Part shown: one piece after another, positions 15,900 to 23,762 of the stretch | Layout of the letters: every line of letters begins with the position of its first letter | Position numbering within the stretch: the stretch's first letter is position 1 | Source of the DNA: Gemmatimonadaceae bacterium | Lineage (GTDB): Bacteria; Gemmatimonadota; Gemmatimonadetes; Gemmatimonadales; Gemmatimonadaceae | Length of the DNA: 64,000 nucleotides | Reading direction: 5' to 3' | NCBI GenBank assembly: GCA_025358925.1 | Contig: JANYHT010000033.1 | Coordinates: forward strand, 124,001-188,000 | The notes under the pieces: generated by a model | Told to the model about the DNA's origin: nothing | What the model saw: the letters and a program-made list of their open reading frames with translations, nothing else | Database searches by the model: none | Translations under genes and position numbers: made by a program

Positions 15900-16883
15900 T
15901 TACGGTGCGCTGGTAGCGACGACGAACTCGGGAGTTGGTGTGGCCACCAGAACCGCGGTTACTACGAGAATGACGAGCGCGGCCGCGAGTTCGAACTTTG
16001 CGGAACGTTGCAGCGTACGCGTTGCGCTTGGTTCGCCCAAACGCGGGAGGACGCGTCGCCAATTGATGGCACCCGCAACGGCAACGACGGCGACCAAACC
16101 GAGTTTGACGAGCAGGAGCTGCCCATACGTGCTTCCAACAAGTCCTTGCCATGATCCCACATTTCGCCAACCCGCGACGGCGCCAGTCACGCCCAAGGTG
16201 AAGGAGAACACCAATGCTGTCGGGCTGAACGCCGCAATTAATCGCGCGACTAACTGGTGCCGGTGGTCATTGGATGCGCGTAACACGGTTGGTACAGCGA
16301 TCAGCATCAGCATCGTCAAACTGCCAATCCACCCACCCGCTGCAATTACATGCAGCGCGTCGAGCGTCATCGCGAGCAGGGGATTCTGCGCTGCTGCCGC
16401 ATGACCGGACATGGCCAAACTCCACGAGAGTGCAAACGCCGGAACAGACAGCAAGAGCCAGCTGCCGCGTCGCTTGTGGTGTGCCAGTCGGTGCGCCAAA
16501 AATCCCAACAAAATGGCGGCCGCAGCAAGCAACCATGCGTGTCCCCATCCCGATAAGAGGAGTAGTGGTTGCATGGTGCTCATCGACCAGCTCGCGTCTT
16601 CAAAGTAGACGATGTGTTGCGCCGCAAGCCGTGCCAATGTTGCACCGGCGAGCACGACGAGTGCGATGCGCGTCCAGTGCAATGCCTGGGTAACGATGCT
16701 TTCAACCACGGTCGCATCGGCGCGCGCAACGCGTGCGAAGCGCGGAAGGACGATCTGCGCGAGCGCGAGAGAGCCGAACAAAATGGTGACGGCCGAGAAT
16801 TGCACGAATCGGATGGCCGCGTATGTCGGTGATTCGACGCCAAATACGGCGACGGAATCGGCGACCATCGCGATAGACATCAT
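15900..16883 (-). CDS. copD: CopD-family copper resistance/uptake membrane protein
   Basis: The 327-residue protein is an integral membrane protein with about eight hydrophobic segments and belongs to the CopD family, which works with periplasmic CopC in copper import or tolerance. The central block SWSLAMSGHAAAAQNPLLAMTL and ALHVIAAGGWIGSLTMLM carries the conserved His and Gly residues of the family. The start at ATG 16883 is chosen because GGAGAGG lies just upstream; an in-frame extension exists to 16952. It follows copC on the same strand after 181 bases. The gene is under likely BlaI control if the copC promoter reads through. Confidence 0.85.
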   Translation of the reverse strand: MMSIAMVADSVAVFGVESPTYAAIRFVQFSAVTILFGSLALAQIVLPRFARVARADATVVESIVTQALHWTRIALVVLAGATLARLAAQHIVYFEDASWSMSTMQPLLLLSGWGHAWLLAAAAILLGFLAHRLAHHKRRGSWLLLSVPAFALSWSLAMSGHAAAAQNPLLAMTLDALHVIAAGGWIGSLTMLMLIAVPTVLRASNDHRHQLVARLIAAFSPTALVFSFTLGVTGAVAGWRNVGSWQGLVGSTYGQLLLVKLGLVAVVAVAGAINWRRVLPRLGEPSATRTLQRSAKFELAAALVILVVTAVLVATPTPEFVVATSAP

Positions 16884-17064
16884 GTACCTCTCCAACGCAT
16901 ATGTTTGGCCAGCACAGCAACCGCATAAGACACGGATAAACTGAACGGACACCAGCGGAACCGCATGGATACGACACCGGCAACGCCTTCTGTTGTTCGG
17001 TGTATCCGCGAGTCGTCAGCGTGTTTCTGATCTTACTTTAAGTGTGCTTCAGCTATCGTTGGGT

Positions 17065-17475
17065 CTATGGACGTTTTGTTGGCGTCGCGGTTTTGCGTAT
17101 TGCAGTCGGTGCGTCGACAACGAACGAGAACTCGCCGCGCATCGGGTGACCGTCGCTTCCTGCCGCTTGCCATTTCACGGTATACCGGCCGGCCGTCAGT
17201 GGTGTGACAGTCTTTGCAACGAGCGTTTTTTCGTCGCTTGCATTTCTGCGCAGCGAGTCAAGTATCACGGGTTTCTGCGCGGCACCGAACAGCGTCAGTT
17301 TACTGAGCGCGAGTGTGATGTTCTCATTAAACATGACGGCAATCTCGACTGGTGCAGCGGCGAGATGACTGTTGGCGGTTGGCGTCGACTTCACCAAGCG
17401 CGGATGTGCCGACGCCTCTTGTAGTGGAAGGGCGAGCGCGACGGCCGTTACGAGCGCAGCAGTGTATCGAGACAT
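17065..17475 (-). CDS. copC: CopC-like periplasmic copper-binding protein
   Basis: The 136-residue protein has a signal peptide ending ASA followed by HPRLVKSTP, so a mature N-terminal His is likely, as in CopC where it binds Cu(II). The second His motif, DGHPMRGEFSFVV, is present near the C-terminus, together with FNENITLALSKLTL and GRYTVKWQAAGSDGHP of the cupredoxin-like fold. The ATG at 17475 is preferred because GAGG lies 9 bases upstream; ATG 17484 is also possible. It lies downstream of a BlaI/M56 pair and a TACA/TGTA dyad, and upstream of copD. It is probably a periplasmic copper carrier. Confidence 0.88.
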   Translation of the reverse strand: MSRYTAALVTAVALALPLQEASAHPRLVKSTPTANSHLAAAPVEIAVMFNENITLALSKLTLFGAAQKPVILDSLRRNASDEKTLVAKTVTPLTAGRYTVKWQAAGSDGHPMRGEFSFVVDAPTAIRKTATPTKRP

Positions 17476-17512
17476 CCGTAACATCCTCGTTGGAAGTGGT
17501 AATGCGCGCGAC

Positions 17513-17527
17513 TTTACAGTATGTAAA
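17513..17527. promoter_or_regulatory. Candidate BlaI/CopY-type operator in front of copC
   Basis: TTTACAGTATGTAAA is a 15-base perfect dyad (arms TTTACA and TGTAAA around GTA). BlaI, MecI and CopY repressors bind dyads built on TACA and TGTA, so it is a plausible site for the BlaI-like protein at 18605-19069. It lies in the 99-base gap between the M56 gene and copC, 38 bases upstream of the copC start, and overlaps the likely minus-strand -10 region. Spacing of 3 bases between half-sites differs from the 2-base CopY box. Confidence 0.55.
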
Positions 17528-17574
17528 ATACACGGACGCCGAACGAATGTGCCAGTGCGACGTGTTGTGACCGT

Positions 17575-18591
17575 TTACGCATCGCGGTGGGGGCATGGTG
17601 CGTTGAAGCGATGGTTGCCGAGACAGAAGAGGTGACTGAACACGGACTCGCCGACATGCGAGCAATGATGCATCTCGCCGATCATGGCTTGGCCCTCAGG
17701 AAGCGGGTGGAGCACGATAACGCCAGAGGTCCAGACGGCAACCAGCGCCAACGCTGCTGCGGCAATGGCACGCCGAGAGACGTGTGAGCCGACCGTCGCA
17801 TCTTCGCCGGCAAGGCGGCGGATTCGACGTTCGAGGAGATCGCTGCGTTGAAATCCCACCGCTGGTTCGAGCGGACCGAGATCGGCGCCGGCCATGCGCA
17901 AAATGGCGGAGGCAAGCGGAAGGGAGTAGCGCTGTGCCGCGTGATCGTCGGCGGCGATTTCCGCCTCGTCAGCGAGGTCATCGACGAGGCGCCGGATGGC
18001 GGGTAGCCAGAACAGCGTGGCGGCGAGCGTTCGCAGTGCGAAGAGTCGTAGCGGATCACGACGCTCTACGTGCGCGATTTCGTGCGCGAGCACGGCTTCG
18101 AGTTCGCTCACACTCAACACATCCGGTAAGGACTTGGCCACATACACGCGAGGTCGCCACCACCCTGCAGTGAATGCAGGATTCGGAAGACCGTCAACCA
18201 CGCGGACGCGGTGCACGGAGAACCCGAGCTGACGTATTGCTGCAACAAGTCGCACGTCTGAATGCGCAGGCTCGATGTGCAACGCGCGCATCGTGGCTGC
18301 GTAGCGCCACGCCGCTCGCGCTCGTTCAACGACGGCGAAGGCAATGCCGACGAGCAGCAATCCGTGAAACATTCCGTGCACGGGCGCCATCAGATGGTGC
18401 AAGGCGATCATGCAAAATGGACCTAAATGTTCGAGCGACGCCGGCAGCCAACGCACGGCACCAATGAGATGATGTCCAAAGACTGGACTGATGCTAAGAA
18501 CCAGCAGGGTCGCTAGTGCTAACAAAACGCGCTGACGGTGTTGCGCCTCTCGCCGCGCGAGCGCGGCAGGGACTACTGAGTCAACGCGCAT
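17575..18591 (-). CDS. M56-family (BlaR1/MecR1-type) membrane metallopeptidase
   Basis: The 338-residue protein has about four membrane segments (ALATLLVLSISPVFG, APVHGMFHGLLLVGIAFAV and others), a zinc-protease loop with the HExxH motif in AVLAHEIAHVERRDP, and the downstream Glu in LADEAEIAADDHAAQ. These are signatures of M56 proteases, which cleave BlaI-type repressors when they sense a signal. There is no C-terminal penicillin-binding sensor domain, so antibiotic sensing is not implied. It starts 13 bases after the BlaI-like gene, the typical pairing. The C-terminus contains several His and Met residues (MIGEMHHCSHVG), which could bind metal. Confidence 0.88.
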   Translation of the reverse strand: MRVDSVVPAALARREAQHRQRVLLALATLLVLSISPVFGHHLIGAVRWLPASLEHLGPFCMIALHHLMAPVHGMFHGLLLVGIAFAVVERARAAWRYAATMRALHIEPAHSDVRLVAAIRQLGFSVHRVRVVDGLPNPAFTAGWWRPRVYVAKSLPDVLSVSELEAVLAHEIAHVERRDPLRLFALRTLAATLFWLPAIRRLVDDLADEAEIAADDHAAQRYSLPLASAILRMAGADLGPLEPAVGFQRSDLLERRIRRLAGEDATVGSHVSRRAIAAAALALVAVWTSGVIVLHPLPEGQAMIGEMHHCSHVGESVFSHLFCLGNHRFNAPCPHRDA

Positions 18592-18604
18592 TTGTCGCAC
18601 GCGA

Positions 18605-19069
18605 TCAGCCGTCCTTGCGCTCGCGCAGTTTGCGGCGAATGAGGAGCGCGAGCTCTTCAAGTTTCGCTGGGTCACGTTCGGCGAGCACGTCTACAAATGA
18701 CGAAGCGACCGCATCAGGACCGAATGATAGAATGCCTTCAACGACGCGTCGCGATACGTGCGACATGAACGCCGATTCGTCGAGCAGCGCCGAAAAGTGA
18801 AATCGATCATCCTTGCGCACGCGCTTGAGCACCCGCTTGGCCACTAATCGGTTGAGCACGGTAATCGTGGTCAATGGAGAGACTTCGTGCTCAAGCACGA
18901 TGTGCTCGTGCACTTCCCGCGCTGTCGCGGGTTGTCCGAGCGCCCACACCGCGCGCAGGATACGGGCTTCGAGATCGCCGAGCACTTTCGACAGCCCTTC
19001 GGCCGAGAGCCGCACAGTGTCCTGCAACTTGGGGCGGGCTATGGTGTTGCGCTTCTGCTGATTGATCAC
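18605..19069 (-). CDS. BlaI/MecI/CopY-family winged-helix repressor
   Basis: The 154-residue protein matches the BlaI family: an N-terminal winged helix with LEARILRAVWALGQPATAREVHEHI and SPLTTITVLNRLVAKRVLKR, and a helical dimerisation tail. It has no metal-binding Cys set as in CopY, so its inducer probably acts through the adjacent M56 protease. The start is a GTG at 19069 as annotated; a slightly later start is possible. It is divergent from the tolC-like/multicopper-oxidase genes at 19205 onward and upstream of copC and copD, so it probably governs the copper module. Confidence 0.88.
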   Translation of the reverse strand: MINQQKRNTIARPKLQDTVRLSAEGLSKVLGDLEARILRAVWALGQPATAREVHEHIVLEHEVSPLTTITVLNRLVAKRVLKRVRKDDRFHFSALLDESAFMSHVSRRVVEGILSFGPDAVASSFVDVLAERDPAKLEELALLIRRKLRERKDG

Positions 19070-19161
19070 GGTGCGAAGGGCCAGAGAATGTTCGTTCTAC
19101 ACCGTAGGGTAGTAGGTGATTAATCCTGTGTAAAGCGAACGCGCGGCGGTGCGCTGTGCAG

Positions 19162-19190
19162 TTGACATGGGTTCGTCGTATCCCTTTTAT
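19162..19190 (+). promoter_or_regulatory. Candidate sigma-70 promoter for the tolC-like gene
   Basis: TTGACA (19162-19167) and TTTTAT (19185-19190) are separated by 17 bases. They lie just before the ATG candidates at 19196 and 19205, so the transcript would be nearly leaderless. The 126-base gap is shared with the divergent BlaI-like gene and also contains TAC/GTA motifs around 19097-19112 that may be operator sequence. Confidence 0.4.
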
Positions 19191-19204
19191 TCGTCATGTA
19201 TTTT

Positions 19205-20569
19205 ATGCACCGTCAAAAGCGCGCGACTGTTGTGCTCGCGGCCATACTCGCTTCGTCCGTGTTCTTCGGGGCCTGTGTGCCTTCCGCGTCACGACAGGGG
19301 CTCACGCCTGTTGCCACGCTGCTCACCGAACGTGGGGCAGCGGCATCATCGCTCCTGCTCGCCGATTCTGTGCTCGGACCTCACGCGATCCCTGCAGGTC
19401 CGCTGGTATTAGACACGGCAGTGCGGATTGCTTTGTTGCGCAGTCCGCACGTGCGCGTGGTGCTGGCGGACGTTGGTCTTGCGGCGGCCGATCTTTGGCA
19501 GGCCAGTCGAATTCCCAATCCTGTCGTCGATCTACTCCGTGGATTTCAAAGCGGTGGCGGCGTTGGCATCACCAATGTTGGAATTGGTTTTTCCATCGTC
19601 GCCGCATTGCAGACACCGATGCGACGTCGTATCGCGCAAACTGAACTTCATAGTGCCGAACAACGCGTGGCCAACGCGGTTTACGACGCCATGATTGATG
19701 TGCAGCGCGCGTATGTGGACGTGCAGTACGCACAACAAAATTTGGAACTACAGCAATCGGTGGCCGTCGGCACCGCAGCATCGACCACAGTAGCGCAAGC
19801 GCTTCGTGCCGCAGGCAATGTGTCGGAACTGGCGCTGGCAAGCGAAGAGGCGGTATCGACGCAGAGTGTGGCTGACGTGTCAGCGGCCGAGTCGGCACTG
19901 TTGATCGCGCGCGCAGAACTTGGTCGGCGTCTTGGCGCTGGCGTCGGCGATACGCTGTGGACAATTGGGGAGCGACTTGCTGATCCGACGCTAGATCGTT
20001 TGGTGATCGCGCGCATCGATTCGCTGACAATTGCGCGTCGTCTTGACGTGGCAGCAGCGCGCGACCGTGCGCAGTCGGCCGCAGCGGCGCTCGGACTGAG
20101 TGCTCGGTTTCGTTTTTTGCAAGACGGCACGCTGGGCGCGTTTTGGGAGCGTGATCCAGACGGACGTTTTGTCGGGCCATCGGCGTCGATTCCGTTGCCG
20201 TTGTTTAACGGCGGCGGAGCGGGCGTTGCCAAAGCCCGTGCATCGCTGCAACAACGGACGGCAGAATACGATGCGCTCGTGGTCGATGCGCACGCTGAGG
20301 TGCGCGCCGCGATTGCACGCGTCGACGGTGCGCGACGCCGCGCGGTGCAGATTCGTACGGCTGTGTTGCCAACACGGCGCCGTGTGCTGCAAGAGTCGCA
20401 GTTGCAAGTGAACGCGATGGCGTTGCCGGTCTTCGCGCTGTTGCAAGCGAAGCAAGCGGAGATCGAAGCTGGTCGCATGTATCTCGACGCGCTGCGCGAC
20501 TATTGGGTTGCGCGCGCAGAGCTCGAACGCGCATCGGGTGGTTCGCTGCCCGCAGGGAGAGCGCCGTGA
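19205..20569 (+). CDS. TolC-type outer membrane efflux lipoprotein
   Basis: The protein of about 454 residues has a signal peptide with a lipobox (SVFFGACVPS) and two OEP repeats of TolC/CusC proteins, with long helical stretches such as LHSAEQRVANAVYDAMIDVQ and RASLQQRTAEYDALVV. Such proteins form trimeric channels that carry ions or drugs across the outer membrane. An ATG at 19196 gives three more residues; I prefer 19205 because of the putative promoter. It is coupled to the multicopper oxidase by a GTGA overlap. No inner membrane pump follows here, so its partner may be the CusBA system or another pump elsewhere. It is a second TolC in this copper region. Confidence 0.88.
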   Translation: MHRQKRATVVLAAILASSVFFGACVPSASRQGLTPVATLLTERGAAASSLLLADSVLGPHAIPAGPLVLDTAVRIALLRSPHVRVVLADVGLAAADLWQASRIPNPVVDLLRGFQSGGGVGITNVGIGFSIVAALQTPMRRRIAQTELHSAEQRVANAVYDAMIDVQRAYVDVQYAQQNLELQQSVAVGTAASTTVAQALRAAGNVSELALASEEAVSTQSVADVSAAESALLIARAELGRRLGAGVGDTLWTIGERLADPTLDRLVIARIDSLTIARRLDVAAARDRAQSAAAALGLSARFRFLQDGTLGAFWERDPDGRFVGPSASIPLPLFNGGGAGVAKARASLQQRTAEYDALVVDAHAEVRAAIARVDGARRRAVQIRTAVLPTRRRVLQESQLQVNAMALPVFALLQAKQAEIEAGRMYLDALRDYWVARAELERASGGSLPAGRAP

Positions 20570-21987
20570 ACGACGAAGAAAGAACGATGTCGCGTCGCGA
20601 GATGATGCGGCAGAGTGCCGCGACGATTGCGGGTGGCGCCGTCGCGCTCGGCGCTGCTCCAGTGTTTGCACAAGATCATTCGCAAATGTCGGGCATGCAG
20701 ATGAAGGCGATGCCGAAGGTGCAGCCAACCAATCCGGCGCGCGGCAAAGTGCGGCTGGGGAAAGCCGCGAGTCCGGGTATGCCTGGACACGATTACACGC
20801 CGGTGATCGTGCCAAACGGTCGCACCCTGCCGTTTCGCGTGGTGAACGGTGTGAAGGTGTTTCATCTCGTCGCGGAAGTCGTCAAGCACGAATTTGCACC
20901 GGGCCTGGTGTCGGAGTGCTGGGGCTACAATGGCGACACGCCCGGTCCAGTGATTGAAGCCGTCCAAGGCGAGCGCGTGCGCATTTACGTGACGAATCAT
21001 TTGCCGGAGCCCACGACGGTGCACTGGCATGGCATCATCTTGCCTTCCGGCATGGACGGTGTGTCGGGACTGAGCCAAGCACCGATTCCGGTGAACGCCA
21101 CGTTCAAGTACGAATTTGTCTTGCCGGATCACGGCACGTTCATGTACCACACGCATCACGATGAGATGGTACAGCAGGGACTCGGATTGATGGGCATGTT
21201 CGTTGTGCATCCCCGCGATCCCGTAAGGCGTCCGCAGCGCGACTTCGTGCTGTTGTCTGCCGAATGGTTGGTGCGCATCGGATCATCGCGTCCCGATCCG
21301 AACGAGATGGTGGACTTCAACGTTTTTACATTCAACGGCAAGGCGTATCCTGCGACGGAGCCGCTACAAATGCAGTTGGGTGAGCGCGTGCGCATTCGTT
21401 TCGGCAATCTCAGCGCGATGAGTCATCATCCAATTCATGTTCACGGATTGCGGTGGCGCGTCGTGGCGACGGACGGCGGCGACATTGCGGAAGCTGGCCA
21501 ATGGCCGGAGTCGACTGTGCTCGTGCCTGTTGGCACAACGCGTACGGTTGAATTTATGGCGGACAATCCGGGCGACTGGGCCGTGCACTGTCACATGACG
21601 CATCACGTGATGAATCAGATGGGGCACAACGGAACGAACCTGATTGGCGTGGACGCGGAGAAAGTCGATGCGGCCGTCGGCACGTTGCTGCCGAGTTACA
21701 TGACGATGGGCAGTGCAGGCATGAGCGGGATGAGCAGCATGGGCATGCCGTCGCCGAAAGGGTCGATCTCGATGTTGGGTGGTGCAGGTCCGCACGGCGC
21801 GATTGATATGGGCGGCATGTTTACCGTGCTCAAGGTTCGAGAGCACTTGCCGAAGGGCGGCGATCCTGAGTGGTATGTCAATCCGCCGGGCACGGTGGCT
21901 GATGAAGCCACGGCTGATGAACTCAAGCGTGATGGCGTGGTGGTTGGCGCGGCGGTGACGACGCCGATGCACAAGCATTCGCCGTAG
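20566..21987 (+). CDS. Multicopper oxidase (CopA/CueO-type laccase-like), Tat-exported
   Basis: The 473-residue protein holds all four copper motifs of multicopper oxidases: TVHWHGI, MYHTHHDEM, HHPIHVHG and VHCHMTHHVMNQM. The N-terminus SRREMMRQSAATIAGGAVALG is a twin-arginine-type signal. Met-rich stretches flank the core (SQMSGMQMKAM at the N-terminus, AGMSGMSSMGM near the C-terminus), as in copper-tolerance oxidases. The start is a GTG at 20566 within the tolC stop (GTGA) after GGGAG; ATG 20587 is the alternative. It probably oxidises Cu(I) in the periplasm, consistent with CopC, CopD and CopB-like genes nearby. Confidence 0.93.
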   Translation: MNDEERTMSRREMMRQSAATIAGGAVALGAAPVFAQDHSQMSGMQMKAMPKVQPTNPARGKVRLGKAASPGMPGHDYTPVIVPNGRTLPFRVVNGVKVFHLVAEVVKHEFAPGLVSECWGYNGDTPGPVIEAVQGERVRIYVTNHLPEPTTVHWHGIILPSGMDGVSGLSQAPIPVNATFKYEFVLPDHGTFMYHTHHDEMVQQGLGLMGMFVVHPRDPVRRPQRDFVLLSAEWLVRIGSSRPDPNEMVDFNVFTFNGKAYPATEPLQMQLGERVRIRFGNLSAMSHHPIHVHGLRWRVVATDGGDIAEAGQWPESTVLVPVGTTRTVEFMADNPGDWAVHCHMTHHVMNQMGHNGTNLIGVDAEKVDAAVGTLLPSYMTMGSAGMSGMSSMGMPSPKGSISMLGGAGPHGAIDMGGMFTVLKVREHLPKGGDPEWYVNPPGTVADEATADELKRDGVVVGAAVTTPMHKHSP

Positions 21988-22029
21988 TCCCGGCAGTCAA
22001 ACGTTCTCCTCCGTTCATCCTATTTCGAC

Positions 22030-22512
22030 ATGCCTTCAGTAACGACAGCGAAACGATGTAGCACGGTATTCACGCGTGTGTTTGGCGCGGTTTGTTTTGC
22101 CGTCCCGATGGCGATGCACGCACAAAGTGCGCGCGGGGATTCGCTCGCGGTTGTCGACGTCGTTTCACAATTTCATATCGCGCTTGCTGCCGGTGATTCG
22201 ACGCGGGCCGTTGCGCTTTTGTCGAATGACGTGATTGTGCTCGAGTCGGGTGCGTCGCAGACGTATGCGGAGTACTTAGGCCATCACCTCGGCGCAGACA
22301 TGGCCGCAGCGAAGAACGCCCGCGTGGAACGAACGGTGACACGAGTAATGGTGATCGGCACGGCTGCCTATCTTGTGGCGCGCACAATGTCGAAAGGCAC
22401 GACCACGAATGCGCCGGGATCAGAATCGGCGGAGATGATGGTGCTGTCGAAAATGCCAAGCGGATGGCGCATCCGCGCCATTCATTGGTCATCGAAACGG
22501 CGTCGCGCATAG
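22030..22512 (+). CDS. NTF2-like/SnoaL-type exported protein
   Basis: The 160-residue protein has a signal peptide (FGAVCFAVPMAMHAQSA) and an NTF2-like domain: VVDVVSQFHIALAAGDSTRAVALLSNDVIVLESG is the typical helix-plus-strand opening, and EMMVLSKMPSGWRIRAIHWSS the closing strands. Many such proteins are annotated DUF4440. The function is unknown: the fold binds small ligands in a cone-shaped pocket and can be catalytic. It follows the multicopper oxidase by 42 bases on the same strand and may be part of its transcript. Confidence 0.8.
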   Translation: MPSVTTAKRCSTVFTRVFGAVCFAVPMAMHAQSARGDSLAVVDVVSQFHIALAAGDSTRAVALLSNDVIVLESGASQTYAEYLGHHLGADMAAAKNARVERTVTRVMVIGTAAYLVARTMSKGTTTNAPGSESAEMMVLSKMPSGWRIRAIHWSSKRRRA

Positions 22513-22571
22513 TTCGTGCAGTAACGTCGCGATGATCGTTGGTCGCGGTGCCCCCTTCTTCGCGAGCGAGA

Positions 22572-23762
22572 ATGTCCGAGACGCCGTGCATCCTCGCGCT
22601 CAATGCTGGTTCGTCGAGTCTGAAGTTTGCGGTGTTCGAAATGAATACCGCGCTTGGGCGCGTGTTGTCTGGGTCGGTTGATCGCATTGGGTCGACCGCG
22701 TCCACATTCGTCTCGCGCACTCGAACGGGGCAGCCGACGGAGCAAGCGGTCGCATCGGCACCGAATCACGAGGCCGCGCTGCAGTTTGTGCTCGAGCAAC
22801 TTGGTGCAACATCGGCCGTTATTGGAGCAATTGGTCACCGCGTTGTTCACGGCGGACCGACGTATACGATCTCGCAAAAAGTGGATAGTGCAATGATTTT
22901 GGAGCTGCGGCGTATCGGTGCCTTCGATCCTGCCCATCTCTCGTCCGAACTTGCCTTGATGGACGTCGTCTCCAAGAAATTTCCGTTGATACCGCAGTTT
23001 GCGTGCTTCGATACTGCGTTCCACAGCACGCTGCCGCGTGTCGCGCGCATCTTAGCGATTCCACGTCGTTATGAAGCGAAAGGTGCGCGGCGTTACGGTT
23101 TTCATGGCATCTCGTACCAGTACATGATGCACGAGCTTGCACGTATCGATGCTCAGCGTGTAAACGGTCGTGTGATCCTCGCACACTTGGGGAATGGTGC
23201 AAGTATGGCCGCCGTGCACCATACGCAGAGCGTGGATACGACCATGGCATTAACGCCCGCCGCGGGGCTCGTGATGAGCACGCGCTCGGGCGATGTCGAT
23301 CCGGGACTGAGTGGATTTCTGGCGCGTAGCGAGGGAATGACTCCTGAAGCGTTCGATCACATGGTTAACAGCGAGTCGGGACTGCTTGGCATTTCGGAAA
23401 CCAGCGCGGATATGCGTGACTTGCTGGCGTTGGAGGATGAGGATATTCGCGCGGCGGAGGCGGTAGCACTGTTTTGCTATCAGGCAAAGAAGTGTGTCGG
23501 CGCATATGCGGTCGCGCTCGGCGGACTTGAGACGATTGTCTTTGCCGGGGGCATCGGAGAAAATGCGCCGCCAGTGCGTGCACGTATTTGCGAAGGCTTG
23601 CAGTTTTTGGGTGTTGAGATTGATGCGTTGCGAAACGCAGCGAACGCCACCGTGATCTCGTCGAACGAAAGCCGAGTGATGGTCCGCATTATGCACACCG
23701 ATGAGGAGATGATGATTGCCAGATCTGTACAACGCGAGTGTGCTACTGGGCGCGACGCATGA
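22572..23762 (+). CDS. ackA: Acetate kinase
   Basis: The 396-residue protein has the acetokinase signatures [16 protein letters not shown] near the N-terminus and [11 protein letters not shown] in the middle, plus [11 protein letters not shown] and [14 protein letters not shown]. It interconverts acetyl phosphate and ADP with acetate and ATP. The ATG at 22572 is chosen because [16 protein letters not shown] aligns to the family start; the ORF extends 11 codons upstream. Its stop overlaps the phosphoketolase ATG (ATGA), so both are made together. This pair forms the ATP-yielding end of the phosphoketolase pathway. Confidence 0.95.
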   Translation: MSETPCILALNAGSSSLKFAVFEMNTALGRVLSGSVDRIGSTASTFVSRTRTGQPTEQAVASAPNHEAALQFVLEQLGATSAVIGAIGHRVVHGGPTYTISQKVDSAMILELRRIGAFDPAHLSSELALMDVVSKKFPLIPQFACFDTAFHSTLPRVARILAIPRRYEAKGARRYGFHGISYQYMMHELARIDAQRVNGRVILAHLGNGASMAAVHHTQSVDTTMALTPAAGLVMSTRSGDVDPGLSGFLARSEGMTPEAFDHMVNSESGLLGISETSADMRDLLALEDEDIRAAEAVALFCYQAKKCVGAYAVALGGLETIVFAGGIGENAPPVRARICEGLQFLGVEIDALRNAANATVISSNESRVMVRIMHTDEEMMIARSVQRECATGRDA

